This document shows, piece after piece, positions 46,109-54,483 of a stretch of 64,000 nt of DNA. A model generated the notes under the pieces. It did not search any database. It had not been told where the DNA came from and saw only the letters and a list, made by a program, of their open reading frames with translations. Numbering within the stretch: the first letter of the stretch is position 1; each line of letters begins with the position of its first letter. Where the stretch lies: assembly GCF_947489365.1 (NCBI RefSeq), contig NZ_CANLDB010000002.1, forward strand, positions 1-64,000. The letters are read 5' to 3'. Source of the DNA: an uncultured Nocardioides sp. (GTDB taxonomy: Bacteria; Actinomycetota; Actinomycetes; Propionibacteriales; Nocardioidaceae). A program made the position numbers and the translations under genes.

Positions 46109-47584
46109 TCAGGACCCGGTCGGCTCCCCGAAGATGGTGCCCCGTGCGCCGTGCGTGGCGTCGGACTTGAACTGCGTGTACTGGTACGGGTTGTCGAGCA
46201 CCGCGCCGTCGTCGTCCGGCATCGCCGGGTCCATGCCGGCCGCCCAGACGTCCTCGCCCATCTCGGAGCGCAGGTGCTCCACGGTGGCCTCGACGTCGCG
46301 CCGGACGGCCGCGAGGTCCGCGCCGACGAGGCGGTGCTCCGACTTCACGACCCGGCCACCGACCAGCACGGTGTGGACGTCGCCGCGCTGGGCCTGGAAG
46401 GCGATGTGGCCGTAGGGGTTGAGCAGCGGGAACGAGTACGCCGAGTGCTCGTTCTTCAGCAGCACCAGGTCGGCGGTCTTGCCCGCCTCGATGCTGCCGA
46501 GGTCGTCGCGGCCCAGGGCCTTCGCGCCGCCGAGGGTCGCCCACTCCACGACCTGCTCGGCGCGCAGGTGGAGCTGGGTGACGGTGTCGCCCTCGGCGTG
46601 GGCCTCGAGGTGCTCGCGCGACCGGTCGGCGCCCAGCGTGGTCCGCATCGCGCTGAACAGGTCGGCGCTCCACCACACGCTCGTGTCGTGGGACAGGGAG
46701 ACGTCGATGCCGTGGCGGCGGACCTGCCAGGTGGGCGGGTAGCCCTGCCCGGCGCTCTGCTCGGACTCGGTGGACACCGAGATCGAGCCGCCGCTGGCGG
46801 CGATGCGGTGGTAGGAGTCGCTGGTGAGCGTCGCGGCGTGGACGTACACGGTGTCGGGCCCGGCGAAGCCGTGGTCGTGCATCAGCCGGATGCCGTCGTC
46901 GTTCGTGGCGCCCCAGACGCCGGCGTGCGTGGTGACCGGGACGTCGAGGTCGCGGGCCACCTCGAAGGCCGCCCTCTCGGGGAACTCCGGGTCACCGGTG
47001 ACGTCGAACGCGAGCTGGACGCCGAGGCGCCCGCGGTCGCGGGTGCGGCGCAGGAAGTCCTGGACGTCGGGCTGCGTCGTCCACTCCCACGGGGCCGCCG
47101 CGATGTTGCCGTACGCCAGCACGAACCGGCCGGGGACCGCCTCCAGCGCCTGCGCCGCGGCCTCGGCGTGCTCGACGGACTGCAGCCCGTGCGACCAGTC
47201 GACGGTCGTGGTGACCCCGGCCTCGAGCGCGTCCCAGGCGGACAGCGTGTTGCCGGCGTGCACGTCCTGCGGCCGGAAGCGACGGCCGTGCTCGAGGTAG
47301 TACCAGACGAAGTACTGGGTCAGGGACCAGTCGGCGCCGTACCCGCGCATGGCGGTCTGCCACATGTGGCGGTGGGTGTCGATCATGCCGGGCATCACCA
47401 GGCCGCCCGAGGCGTCGACCTCGGTCGCGCCCGCGGGTGCCTGGAGGTCGTGGCCCACCTCGGCGACGCGGTCACCGACGACCAGGACGTCGGCGCCGTG
47501 CAGCACGCGGCGCCCGGCGTCCATGGTGACGACGGTGCCGCCGCGCAGGAGGACGGCGCTGTCGGGGCTGACGGGCTGGCTCAT
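46109..47584 (-). CDS. Amidohydrolase of the deaminase/chlorohydrolase (SsnA/AtzA-like) group
   Basis: 491 residues. Metal ligands visible in order: MPGMIDTHRHMWQTAMRGYG, VTTHAGVWGATNDDG and LSHDTSVWWSADLFSAM; the end ADLVVLLKNEHSAYSF-like segment completes the composite sheet. Members deaminate or dehalogenate purines, pterins, cytosine or triazines. The ATG at 47584 has GGAGGA upstream. With an IclR regulator and a divergent ring-cleavage operon, it probably removes an amino group from an aromatic or heterocyclic substrate before cleavage. Confidence 0.88.
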   Translation of the reverse strand: MSQPVSPDSAVLLRGGTVVTMDAGRRVLHGADVLVVGDRVAEVGHDLQAPAGATEVDASGGLVMPGMIDTHRHMWQTAMRGYGADWSLTQYFVWYYLEHGRRFRPQDVHAGNTLSAWDALEAGVTTTVDWSHGLQSVEHAEAAAQALEAVPGRFVLAYGNIAAAPWEWTTQPDVQDFLRRTRDRGRLGVQLAFDVTGDPEFPERAAFEVARDLDVPVTTHAGVWGATNDDGIRLMHDHGFAGPDTVYVHAATLTSDSYHRIAASGGSISVSTESEQSAGQGYPPTWQVRRHGIDVSLSHDTSVWWSADLFSAMRTTLGADRSREHLEAHAEGDTVTQLHLRAEQVVEWATLGGAKALGRDDLGSIEAGKTADLVLLKNEHSAYSFPLLNPYGHIAFQAQRGDVHTVLVGGRVVKSEHRLVGADLAAVRRDVEATVEHLRSEMGEDVWAAGMDPAMPDDDGAVLDNPYQYTQFKSDATHGARGTIFGEPTGS

Positions 47585-47756
47585 GGGGCATCCTCCGGAA
47601 GTGCGGACGACTGTCCGCTTGACGGTCGGCTCGGGAGTTGCCACTGTGGCCGTCGTCACCTCGGGCTGTCAACGGCCCTCTGACAAGGGTCAGCACGACG
47701 GGGTGATGCTGCGTACAGGTGTCCGCAGACCACGGAACGACCAGGCGGAGGCCACG
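47585..47756. promoter_or_regulatory. Divergent control region of the catabolic cluster
   Basis: 172 bases between outward-facing genes. GCGGAC-GACT-GTCCGC (47603-47618) is a short palindrome close to the amidohydrolase start, and a related GTCCGCAGACCACGG occurs near 47721 before the CoA-transferase gene. Paired sites like this suit the IclR regulator encoded next door. Confidence 0.45.
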
Positions 47757-48935
47757 ATGACGACCCCGGAGCGCAGCGGGCCCCTGGCCGGGCTGCTGGT
47801 GGCCGACTTCTCCCGCATCCTGGCGGGGCCGTACGCCTCGATGCTGCTGGCCGACCTGGGGGCGGAGGTCGTGAAGGTCGAGAGCCCGGGCGGCGACGAC
47901 ACCCGCAGCTGGGTGCCGCCGGTCCGCACCGACGCCACCGGGACGACGGTCGGCACCTACTACCTCGGGGTCAACCGCAACAAGCGCTCGATCGCGCTCG
48001 ACCTGAAGAACCCGGACGACGTCGCCGTCGGGCAGCGGCTCGCCGCGCGGGCGGACGTCATGCTGGAGAACTTCCGCCCGGGAGGGCTGGCGAAGTACGG
48101 CCTCGACTACGACTCGGTGGCGGCCACCAACCCCGGGATCGTCTACGCCTCGATCAGCGGGTTCGGCAGCAGCGCGGAGGGAGCGAAGCTGCCGGGCTAC
48201 GACCTGATCGTGCAGGCGATCTCGGGGTTGATGAGCCTGACCGGGTCGCCCGACGGGGCGCCGTACCGGGCGGGCATCTCGGTCTTCGACGTGATGGCCG
48301 GGATGCACGCCACCATCGGTGCGCTGGCCGCGCTCGAGAAGCGCCACGAGACGGGCCGGGGACAGCACGTGGAGGTCAACCTCATGGCCTCCGCGCTGTC
48401 GGGGATGGTCAACCAGACCTCGGCGTACGTCGCCGGCGGCACGGTGCCGCACCGGATGGGCAACAGCCACCCGAGCCTCTTCCCCTACGAACCGCTCCCC
48501 TGCCGCGACAAGGACCTCATCGTCACCGCGGGCAACGACGGGCAGTTCCGGAAGCTGGTCGAGGTGCTCGGGGTCCCCGGGCTCGCCGACGACGAGCGGT
48601 TCGCGCGCAACGAGGCCCGCAACGCCCACCGCGACGAGCTGCGTCCGCTGCTCGTCGAGCGGCTCGCGACGCGCAGCGCCGACGACTGGTTCACCGACAT
48701 CATCGCCGCCGGCGTCCCCTGCGGGCCGATCAACTCGGTCGACGCCGGCGTCGCGTTCGCGACCTCGGTGGGCCTGGACCCCGTGGTCGAGGTCGGCGAG
48801 GGCGAGGCCATGGTCCCGTCGGTCCGCCACCCCATCCGCTTCTCCGAGACCCCACCCGACTACGTCCTGCCACCCCCGGGCCTCGACCAGCACGGCGCCG
48901 AGATCCGGGCGTGGCTCGAGGAGGACAGCCCGTGA
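47757..48935 (+). CDS. Family III CoA-transferase (CaiB/BaiF type)
   Basis: 392 residues. N-terminal RILAGPYASMLLADLGAEVV and the segment KLPGYDLIVQAISGLMSLTG, which carries the catalytic Asp, identify the family; MGNSHPSLFPYEPLPCRDKD follows. It moves CoA between carboxylic acids. First gene of the plus-strand catabolic operon; it overlaps the next gene by four bases (GTGA). Confidence 0.93.
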   Translation: MTTPERSGPLAGLLVADFSRILAGPYASMLLADLGAEVVKVESPGGDDTRSWVPPVRTDATGTTVGTYYLGVNRNKRSIALDLKNPDDVAVGQRLAARADVMLENFRPGGLAKYGLDYDSVAATNPGIVYASISGFGSSAEGAKLPGYDLIVQAISGLMSLTGSPDGAPYRAGISVFDVMAGMHATIGALAALEKRHETGRGQHVEVNLMASALSGMVNQTSAYVAGGTVPHRMGNSHPSLFPYEPLPCRDKDLIVTAGNDGQFRKLVEVLGVPGLADDERFARNEARNAHRDELRPLLVERLATRSADDWFTDIIAAGVPCGPINSVDAGVAFATSVGLDPVVEVGEGEAMVPSVRHPIRFSETPPDYVLPPPGLDQHGAEIRAWLEEDSP

Positions 48936-49765
48936 GCGACTCCCCCGAGCAGACCCGCCTGCAGTTCCCCACCTCGCTGGGGACCTCCAGCGCCGACGAG
49001 ATCCGACTGCTGGGCCACGACCTGACCGCCGAGCTGATGGGCGAGGTCGGCTTCGGCGAGCTCGCCTTCTGGCTGGTGGCCATGCGCCGGCCCTCCCCCG
49101 GCGAGGTCCGGGTGCTGGAGGCGGTGCTGGTGGCGCTCGCGGACCACGGCTTCACGCCGACCGCGATCGCCGCCCGGCTGACCTACCTGTCGGCGCCGGA
49201 CTCCCTGCAGGGGGCGCTGGCCGCGGGCCTCCTCGGCGGTGGCTCCCGCTTCCTGGGGGTGACCGAGGACTGCGGGCAGTGGCTGCACGCCGTCCTGGAC
49301 GACGAGGACGCCCCGGCGGACGCCGACGACACCGACGCGTGGGACGCCCTCGCGCTGGCCGCCGTACGACGGACCAAGGACGCCGGCCGCTTCGTGCCGG
49401 GCATCGGCCACCCGGTCCACAAGCAGGGCGACCCCCGCACCCCGGTGCTGCTGCGCATCGCCGAGGAGGAGGGCCTGCGCGGGCCGCACCTGCGCCTGTT
49501 CGAGGCGGTCGGGCGCACCCACGAGCAGGTCCTGGGACGCCGGCTGCCGCTCAACGGTGCCGGGGTGTGCGGCGCCGCGCTGGCCGACCTCGGCCTGCCC
49601 GTCGAGATGCTGCGCGGCTTCGCCCTGCTCGCCCGGGCCGCCGGGCTGCTCGGCCAGATCGCCGAGGAGCGCCGCCGTCCGATCGGCATGGACGCCTACC
49701 TGGCGATCGACCGCAACGCGGTGTACGTCGACCCCGACGTTACGCCCGAGACCGAGGAGGCCTGA
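48932..49765 (+). CDS. Citrate-synthase-fold lyase (citryl-CoA lyase-like)
   Basis: 277 residues, the size of the large-domain-only members of the citrate synthase family. FVPGIGHPVHKQGDPRTPVL gives the conserved His and Asp-Pro-Arg; LPLNGAGVCGAALADLGLP follows. Such proteins cleave citryl-CoA or related 3-hydroxyacyl-CoA compounds. In this operon it could cleave a CoA ester made by the upstream transferase. Overlaps on both sides (GTGA before, TGATG after). Confidence 0.85.
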   Translation: MSDSPEQTRLQFPTSLGTSSADEIRLLGHDLTAELMGEVGFGELAFWLVAMRRPSPGEVRVLEAVLVALADHGFTPTAIAARLTYLSAPDSLQGALAAGLLGGGSRFLGVTEDCGQWLHAVLDDEDAPADADDTDAWDALALAAVRRTKDAGRFVPGIGHPVHKQGDPRTPVLLRIAEEEGLRGPHLRLFEAVGRTHEQVLGRRLPLNGAGVCGAALADLGLPVEMLRGFALLARAAGLLGQIAEERRRPIGMDAYLAIDRNAVYVDPDVTPETEEA

Positions 49766-50628
49766 TGGCGACCGTGTGCGCGGTCATCGCGTCGACGCAC
49801 CACCCCTTCTACTACCGCGCGAGCACGGCGACCGGGGACGACCGGCCGCCGTTCGCCGACGCGTGGGTCGAGAAGATCGAGCGCTTCCGCGAGACGCTGA
49901 CGGCCGCACGGCCCGACGTCCTGGTCATGGTCGGCAGCGACCACTTCCACCAGCTGTGGCTCGACAACATGCCGCAGTTCCTCGTCGGCAAGGCGCCGGC
50001 GTACGACGCCAACTGGTACAACGAGGAGCGCGAGTTCGGGCTCCCCCGGCTCCACCTCGCGGGCGAGGAGCAGCTCTCCGCGCACATCCTGCGGCAGGGC
50101 CTCGACTCCGGGTTCGACCTGGCCTTCAGCAACGAGCTGCGGATCGACCACTCGATCACCTGCCCGATCATCACGCTGCGGCCCGAGGCCGACCTGCCGA
50201 TCGTGCCGATCTACACCAACATCTTCGCCCCGCCGCTGCCGCCGCCGTGGCGCTTCGTCGAGCTCGGCAAGCAGATCCGCACCATGGTCGAGTCCTGGCC
50301 GTCGGACCAGCGCGTGGCCATCATCGGCACCGGCCACCTGTCGCTCGAGCTCGGCGGTCCCCGTCAGTTCGGGCCCCAGGGCCCGGACCCGGAGTTCGAC
50401 CGGCGCGCGGTGGACTGGATCGCCCGGGGAGACCTCACCGGGTGCCTCGAGGAGGTCACCCTCGACAGCCTCCACCTGCCGGGCAACGCCACCCACGGCT
50501 TCATGGACTTCATGCTGATGATGGGCGCCGCCGGCGACGGCGTGGCCGCCGACCACGTGGACTCGCTCGACCTGTTCCACACCATGGAGGCCTACTTCAC
50601 CTGGTATCCCGGAGGTGACCCCCGATGA
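49765..50628 (+). CDS. Extradiol ring-cleavage dioxygenase, LigB-like catalytic subunit
   Basis: 287 residues of the class III extradiol dioxygenases. Iron and catalytic His candidates: ASTHHPFYY, VMVGSDHFHQLWLDN, RIDHSITCPI and IIGTGHLSLELGG. These enzymes open catechol rings next to one hydroxyl using Fe(II). It overlaps the LigA-like gene by four bases, so the two subunits are made together. Confidence 0.9.
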   Translation: MATVCAVIASTHHPFYYRASTATGDDRPPFADAWVEKIERFRETLTAARPDVLVMVGSDHFHQLWLDNMPQFLVGKAPAYDANWYNEEREFGLPRLHLAGEEQLSAHILRQGLDSGFDLAFSNELRIDHSITCPIITLRPEADLPIVPIYTNIFAPPLPPPWRFVELGKQIRTMVESWPSDQRVAIIGTGHLSLELGGPRQFGPQGPDPEFDRRAVDWIARGDLTGCLEEVTLDSLHLPGNATHGFMDFMLMMGAAGDGVAADHVDSLDLFHTMEAYFTWYPGGDPR

Positions 50629-50984
50629 GCAGGTACCTGCTCGACAAGTTCCTCTTCACCGTCGACCGCGACCCCGAGCTCGTCGAGCGCTACCGCACCG
50701 ACCCGGTGGGGCTCGTGGAGTGGTGGGAGGCCGAGATGGCCAACCGGATCCTGGGCGCCACCACCGGCGAGCAGTCGACGTGGCTGGCGTTCACCGACGA
50801 CGAGCGCGAGGCGCTGCGGACCCACGACCACGTCGCACTGTTCGGCATGGGCGCCCACCCGTTCCTCACGCTCACGCTGTTCATCGCGATGTTCGAGCGC
50901 GACCACGGGCCGATGGAGTACCAGCGGGCGTACGGCGCCGCGCTCGCCCACGTGACGCTCCCCTACCCCGACATCTCCACCTAG
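50625..50984 (+). CDS. LigA-like small dioxygenase subunit
   Basis: 119 residues. Helical LigA-type protein (RYLLDKFLFTVDRDPELVER, ALRTHDHVALFGMGAHPFLT), the alpha partner of protocatechuate 4,5-dioxygenase. Start ATG overlaps the LigB-like stop (ATGA). The substrate is not fixed by sequence. Confidence 0.88.
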   Translation: MSRYLLDKFLFTVDRDPELVERYRTDPVGLVEWWEAEMANRILGATTGEQSTWLAFTDDEREALRTHDHVALFGMGAHPFLTLTLFIAMFERDHGPMEYQRAYGAALAHVTLPYPDIST

Positions 50985-50992
50985 GCGCACTG

Positions 50993-51982
50993 GTGCGCGC
51001 CCTCGTCGTGGTCTCCCCGGGTCAGCCACCCGTCGTCGACACCCGCCCCGAGCCGACGTCCGGCCCGGGCACGACCCTGGTGCGCCTGACGGCCGCCCCG
51101 GTGGTGCCGCTCGACCTGCTGTGCGCGTCGGGGACGTCGTACTTCGGGGCGCCGGCGACGCCGTACGTGCCGGGGGTGCAGGGCGTCGGGGTGGTCGAGG
51201 CGTCCGCGGCCCACCTGGTCGGGTCGCGGGTGTTCGTGTCCACCACGGCGGGGATGGCGCCCGGCGACGGCGCGCACGCCGAGAGGGTCGTCGTCCCGGA
51301 CGGTGCGGTCACCCCGTTGCCGACCTCCGACGCACCCGACGGTTCCCCCGACGACGCGACGGTGGCGGCGCTGGGCCTTTCCGCGGTGGCCGCCTGGGCG
51401 TGCCTCGTGCTGCGGGCGCGCCTCGCGGCGGGCGAGCACGTCCTCGTGCTGGGCGCGGGGGGCGCCGTCGGCCAGGCCGCTCTGGGGGCGGCCCGGTCGC
51501 TGGGCGCCGCCCGCGTCGTCGCGGGGTGCCGCCCGGGGACGGCGGCCGACCGGGCGCGCGCCGCCGGGGCCGACGTCGTCGTCGACACCACGGGTCCGGT
51601 GGGCGAGGTCGCTGCGCGCCTGGCCGAGGCCTGCGGCGGCCGGCTCGACGTGGTCGTGGACCCGGTGTGGGGCGCACCCGCCGAGGCCGCGCTGGCGGCG
51701 ATCTCGCCGGGCGGCCGGCTGGTCAACCTCGGCAGCGCCGCCGGGGAGACGGCGACGCTCGGCTCCGCGCTGCTGCGCAGCCGGTCCGCCGTCGTCCTCG
51801 GCCACACGAACAACGCCCTGTCGGCCTCCGAGCGCGACGAGGGCCTGCGCGCGATGCTCGACCTGGCCGGGCGCGGCGAGGTCCGGGTCGCCCACGAGGT
51901 GGTGCCGCTCGCGGAGGGGCCGCGCGCCTGGGCGGCCGTCGGCGACGGCACCGCAGGCTCGCGCGTCGTGCTGGCCCCCTGA
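50993..51982 (+). CDS. Zinc-independent MDR/quinone oxidoreductase-like protein
   Basis: 329 residues. GroES-like N-terminal half and a Rossmann half with VLVLGAGGAVGQAALGAARS and RVVAGCRPGTAADRARAAGA; no structural zinc cysteines. NADPH-dependent reduction of enoyl or quinone compounds is the family norm. GTG start eight bases after the LigA-like stop; last gene of the operon. It meets ddl tail to tail with two bases between. Confidence 0.88.
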   Translation: MRALVVVSPGQPPVVDTRPEPTSGPGTTLVRLTAAPVVPLDLLCASGTSYFGAPATPYVPGVQGVGVVEASAAHLVGSRVFVSTTAGMAPGDGAHAERVVVPDGAVTPLPTSDAPDGSPDDATVAALGLSAVAAWACLVLRARLAAGEHVLVLGAGGAVGQAALGAARSLGAARVVAGCRPGTAADRARAAGADVVVDTTGPVGEVAARLAEACGGRLDVVVDPVWGAPAEAALAAISPGGRLVNLGSAAGETATLGSALLRSRSAVVLGHTNNALSASERDEGLRAMLDLAGRGEVRVAHEVVPLAEGPRAWAAVGDGTAGSRVVLAP

Positions 51983-51984
51983 CC

Positions 51985-53118
51985 TCAGCGCAGGCCGGTG
52001 GAGCGGGTGAGCGCGAGCTCGACGAGCCGGTCGAGCAGGGCCGGGTAGTCGAGCCCGGTCGCGGCCCACATGCGGGGGAACATCGACAACGACGTGAACC
52101 CGGGCATGGTCTCGACCTCGTTGACGATCACGGAGCCGTCGGGCAGCACGAAGAAGTCGACGCGGGCCAGCCCCTCGACCTCGAGGGCCTCGAAGGCGCG
52201 CCGGGCCAGGTCGGTGATCTCGGCGCGCAGGTCGTCGTCCACGTCGGCGGGGACGGCGAAGCTCTCCTCGAGGTACTTGGCCTCGAAGTCGTAGAACTCG
52301 TGGCCCTCGCCGACGAGGATCTCGGCGGGCACGCTGACCTGCGGCGCACCGCCGTCCAGGCTGTCGAGGACGCCGACCTCGATCTCGCGGGCACCCTCGG
52401 CCGCGGCCTCGACGAGCACCTTCGGGTCGTGCCGAGCGGCCTCGGCGATCGCGGCGTCGAGCTCGGACGGCGAGCCGACGCGGGTGATGCCGTGGCTCGA
52501 GCCGGCGCGGGCCGGCTTCACGAAGACCGGGTAGCCCAGGGCGTCGACCTCGGCGCGCACGGCGGCCGCGTCGCGCTCCCACGCGCGGGGGCGGACGACG
52601 ACCCACGGCAGGACCGGCAGCCCGGCGGCGCGGAACAGCTGCTTCATCACGTGCTTGTCGGTGCCGACCGCGCTCGAGAGCACCCCGGCGCCGACGTACC
52701 GGACACCGGCCATCTCGAGCAGGCCCTGCAGGGTGCCGTCCTGGCCCCACGGGCCGTGCATGACGGGGATGACGACGTCGACCTCGCCGAGGACGCCGGG
52801 CACCTGCGCGGGGTCGGCGGCGACGAGGCCCTGGCCGGGGACGAGGGCGACCTCCGCGTCGCTGCTCACCCGCGGGAGCTCGCCGCCGGGGCCGAGCGCG
52901 AGACGTGAGGGGTCGGCGGACTCCAGCACCCAGCGGCCGTCGGTGGCGATCCCGACCGGTACGACGTCGTACCGCCCGGGGTCAAGGGCCGCGATCACGG
53001 AGCCGGCCGAGATGCACGAGATGGAGTGCTCACCGGAGCGGCCACCGAACACCACCGCGACGCGGGTACGGCGGCCCGCGGTCGGGCCGGGTGGGGTCGT
53101 GGCGTCGTCCTGAGGCAT
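51985..53118 (-). CDS. ddl: D-alanine--D-alanine ligase
   Basis: 377 residues. ATP-grasp enzyme of peptidoglycan precursor synthesis. VVFGGRSGEHSISCISAGSV, PVMHGPWGQDGTLQGLLEMA, VKPARAGSSHGITRV and the late ARVDFFVLPDGSVIVNEVET are all conserved. Divergent from the PLP-enzyme gene. Confidence 0.96.
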   Translation of the reverse strand: MPQDDATTPPGPTAGRRTRVAVVFGGRSGEHSISCISAGSVIAALDPGRYDVVPVGIATDGRWVLESADPSRLALGPGGELPRVSSDAEVALVPGQGLVAADPAQVPGVLGEVDVVIPVMHGPWGQDGTLQGLLEMAGVRYVGAGVLSSAVGTDKHVMKQLFRAAGLPVLPWVVVRPRAWERDAAAVRAEVDALGYPVFVKPARAGSSHGITRVGSPSELDAAIAEAARHDPKVLVEAAAEGAREIEVGVLDSLDGGAPQVSVPAEILVGEGHEFYDFEAKYLEESFAVPADVDDDLRAEITDLARRAFEALEVEGLARVDFFVLPDGSVIVNEVETMPGFTSLSMFPRMWAATGLDYPALLDRLVELALTRSTGLR

Positions 53119-53156
53119 CGTCGGGACCCTATCGGGGCTCGTGGGAGGCTGGCCGC

Positions 53157-54251
53157 ATGGACCGCGACGACCTGCAGACCCCCGTCGACCTGTCCCGGAC
53201 CCGGATGGCCACCCGCGCCGCTCGCCTGGGTCGACCCGCCCACGACCCGGACCAGCCGTTCAACGAGCCGATCACGATGGCGTCGGTGTACGCCGCGGGG
53301 GGCGAGCGGGAGTACGGGCGCTACGTGAACCCGACCTGGTCGGCGTTCGAGGCGGCGCTCGGCGGCCTGGAGGGCGGGCGCTGCCTGGCCTACCCGAGCG
53401 GCCTCTCCGCCGTGGCGACCCTGCTGGACCTCGTCGGCCACGGAGAGGTCGTCGTCGCCCCGCGGCACGCCTACCTCGGCTCGCTCACGCAGCTGGGCGA
53501 CCTCGAGCTGCGCGGCCGGCTGAAGGCGCGCCTGGTCGACGTCACCGACACCGCCGCGGTCGCCGCGGCCTGCGAGGACGCCGCCCTGGTCTGGATGGAG
53601 TCCCCCACCAACCCGGCCATGGAGGTCGCGGACCTGCCGGCGATCGCGGAGGCGGCCCACGCCGCGGGAGCGCGGCTGGTCGTCGACAACACGTTCGCGA
53701 CCCCGGTGCTGCAGCGTCCGCTCGAGCTCGGCGCCGACATCGTGCTGCACTCGGTGACCAAGTACATCGGCGGCCACTCCGACCTGCTCATGGGCGCCGT
53801 CGTGGTCGCCGACGAGCAGCTGTACGGCGTCCTGAAGCAGCGTCGTGACTCGTACGGCAACACCCCCGGGACCCTCGAGGCGTGGCTCGCGCTGCGCGGC
53901 CTGCGGACGCTGCCGCTCCGCGTCGAGCGCGCCCAGGCCACCGCCCAGGAGCTGGTCCGGCGCCTCTCCGACCGCGACGACGTGGTCGAGGTCCGCTACC
54001 CGGGCTTCGGTGGGATGCTCGCCCTCGTCCTCGACTCCGGGCCCCGCGCCGACCTCGTGCAGCACTCGACCGGGCTGTGGGTCTACGCCACCTCGCTGGG
54101 CGGCCTGGAGTCCACCCTCGAGCGGCGTCGTCGCTGGCGCTCCGAGCCCGAGACCATCCCCGAGGGCCTGCTGCGCCTGTCGGTCGGCATCGAGGACGTC
54201 GAGGACCTCTGGGACGACCTCGCCCAGGCCCTCGACGCCGCCCACTCCTAG
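53157..54251 (+). CDS. Cys/Met metabolism PLP enzyme (cystathionine gamma-lyase/synthase family)
   Basis: 364 residues. PLP Lys in LHSVTKYIGGHSDLLMGAVV; Tyr/Arg pair near EREYGRYVNPTWSAFE; DNTFATPVLQRPLELGAD. Gamma-lyase, gamma-synthase and methionine gamma-lyase cannot be separated by eye. The ATG at 53157 is close after the divergent ddl start. Its stop codon directly meets the 32-base repeat array. Confidence 0.9.
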   Translation: MDRDDLQTPVDLSRTRMATRAARLGRPAHDPDQPFNEPITMASVYAAGGEREYGRYVNPTWSAFEAALGGLEGGRCLAYPSGLSAVATLLDLVGHGEVVVAPRHAYLGSLTQLGDLELRGRLKARLVDVTDTAAVAAACEDAALVWMESPTNPAMEVADLPAIAEAAHAAGARLVVDNTFATPVLQRPLELGADIVLHSVTKYIGGHSDLLMGAVVVADEQLYGVLKQRRDSYGNTPGTLEAWLALRGLRTLPLRVERAQATAQELVRRLSDRDDVVEVRYPGFGGMLALVLDSGPRADLVQHSTGLWVYATSLGGLESTLERRRRWRSEPETIPEGLLRLSVGIEDVEDLWDDLAQALDAAHS

Positions 54252-54483
54252 CCGAGTCGGCCCGAACGCACCCCGTACGACCGCCCAGTCGGCCCGAACG
54301 CACCCCGTACGACCGCCCAGTCGGCCCGAACGCACGCCGTGCGACCGCCGAGTCGGCCCGAACGCACGCCGTACGACGACCGAGTCGGCCCGGCCGTACA
54401 CGTTCGGGCCGACTCGCGTCCCCCAGGGGGCACCTTCGGGCCGACTCGCGCCCCACCGAGGGCACGTCCGGGCCGACTCGGCG
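54251..54483. repeat. 32-base tandem array with central inversion, family B
   Basis: Five direct units begin at 54251, 54283, 54315, 54347 and 54379 (GCCGAGTCGGCCCGAACGCA-type core, variable CCCGTACGACC spacer). Three inverted units follow, with TTCGGGCCGACTCG or close forms starting at 54403, 54435 and 54467. Every step is 32 bases. The array fills the whole gap between the PLP-enzyme stop and the gpsA stop. Confidence 0.93.

Noticed and set aside
54251..54483. CRISPR array
   Set aside because: Units are contiguous with a conserved 20-base core and a nearly constant remainder; there are no unique spacers, the orientation flips midway and no cas genes are nearby.
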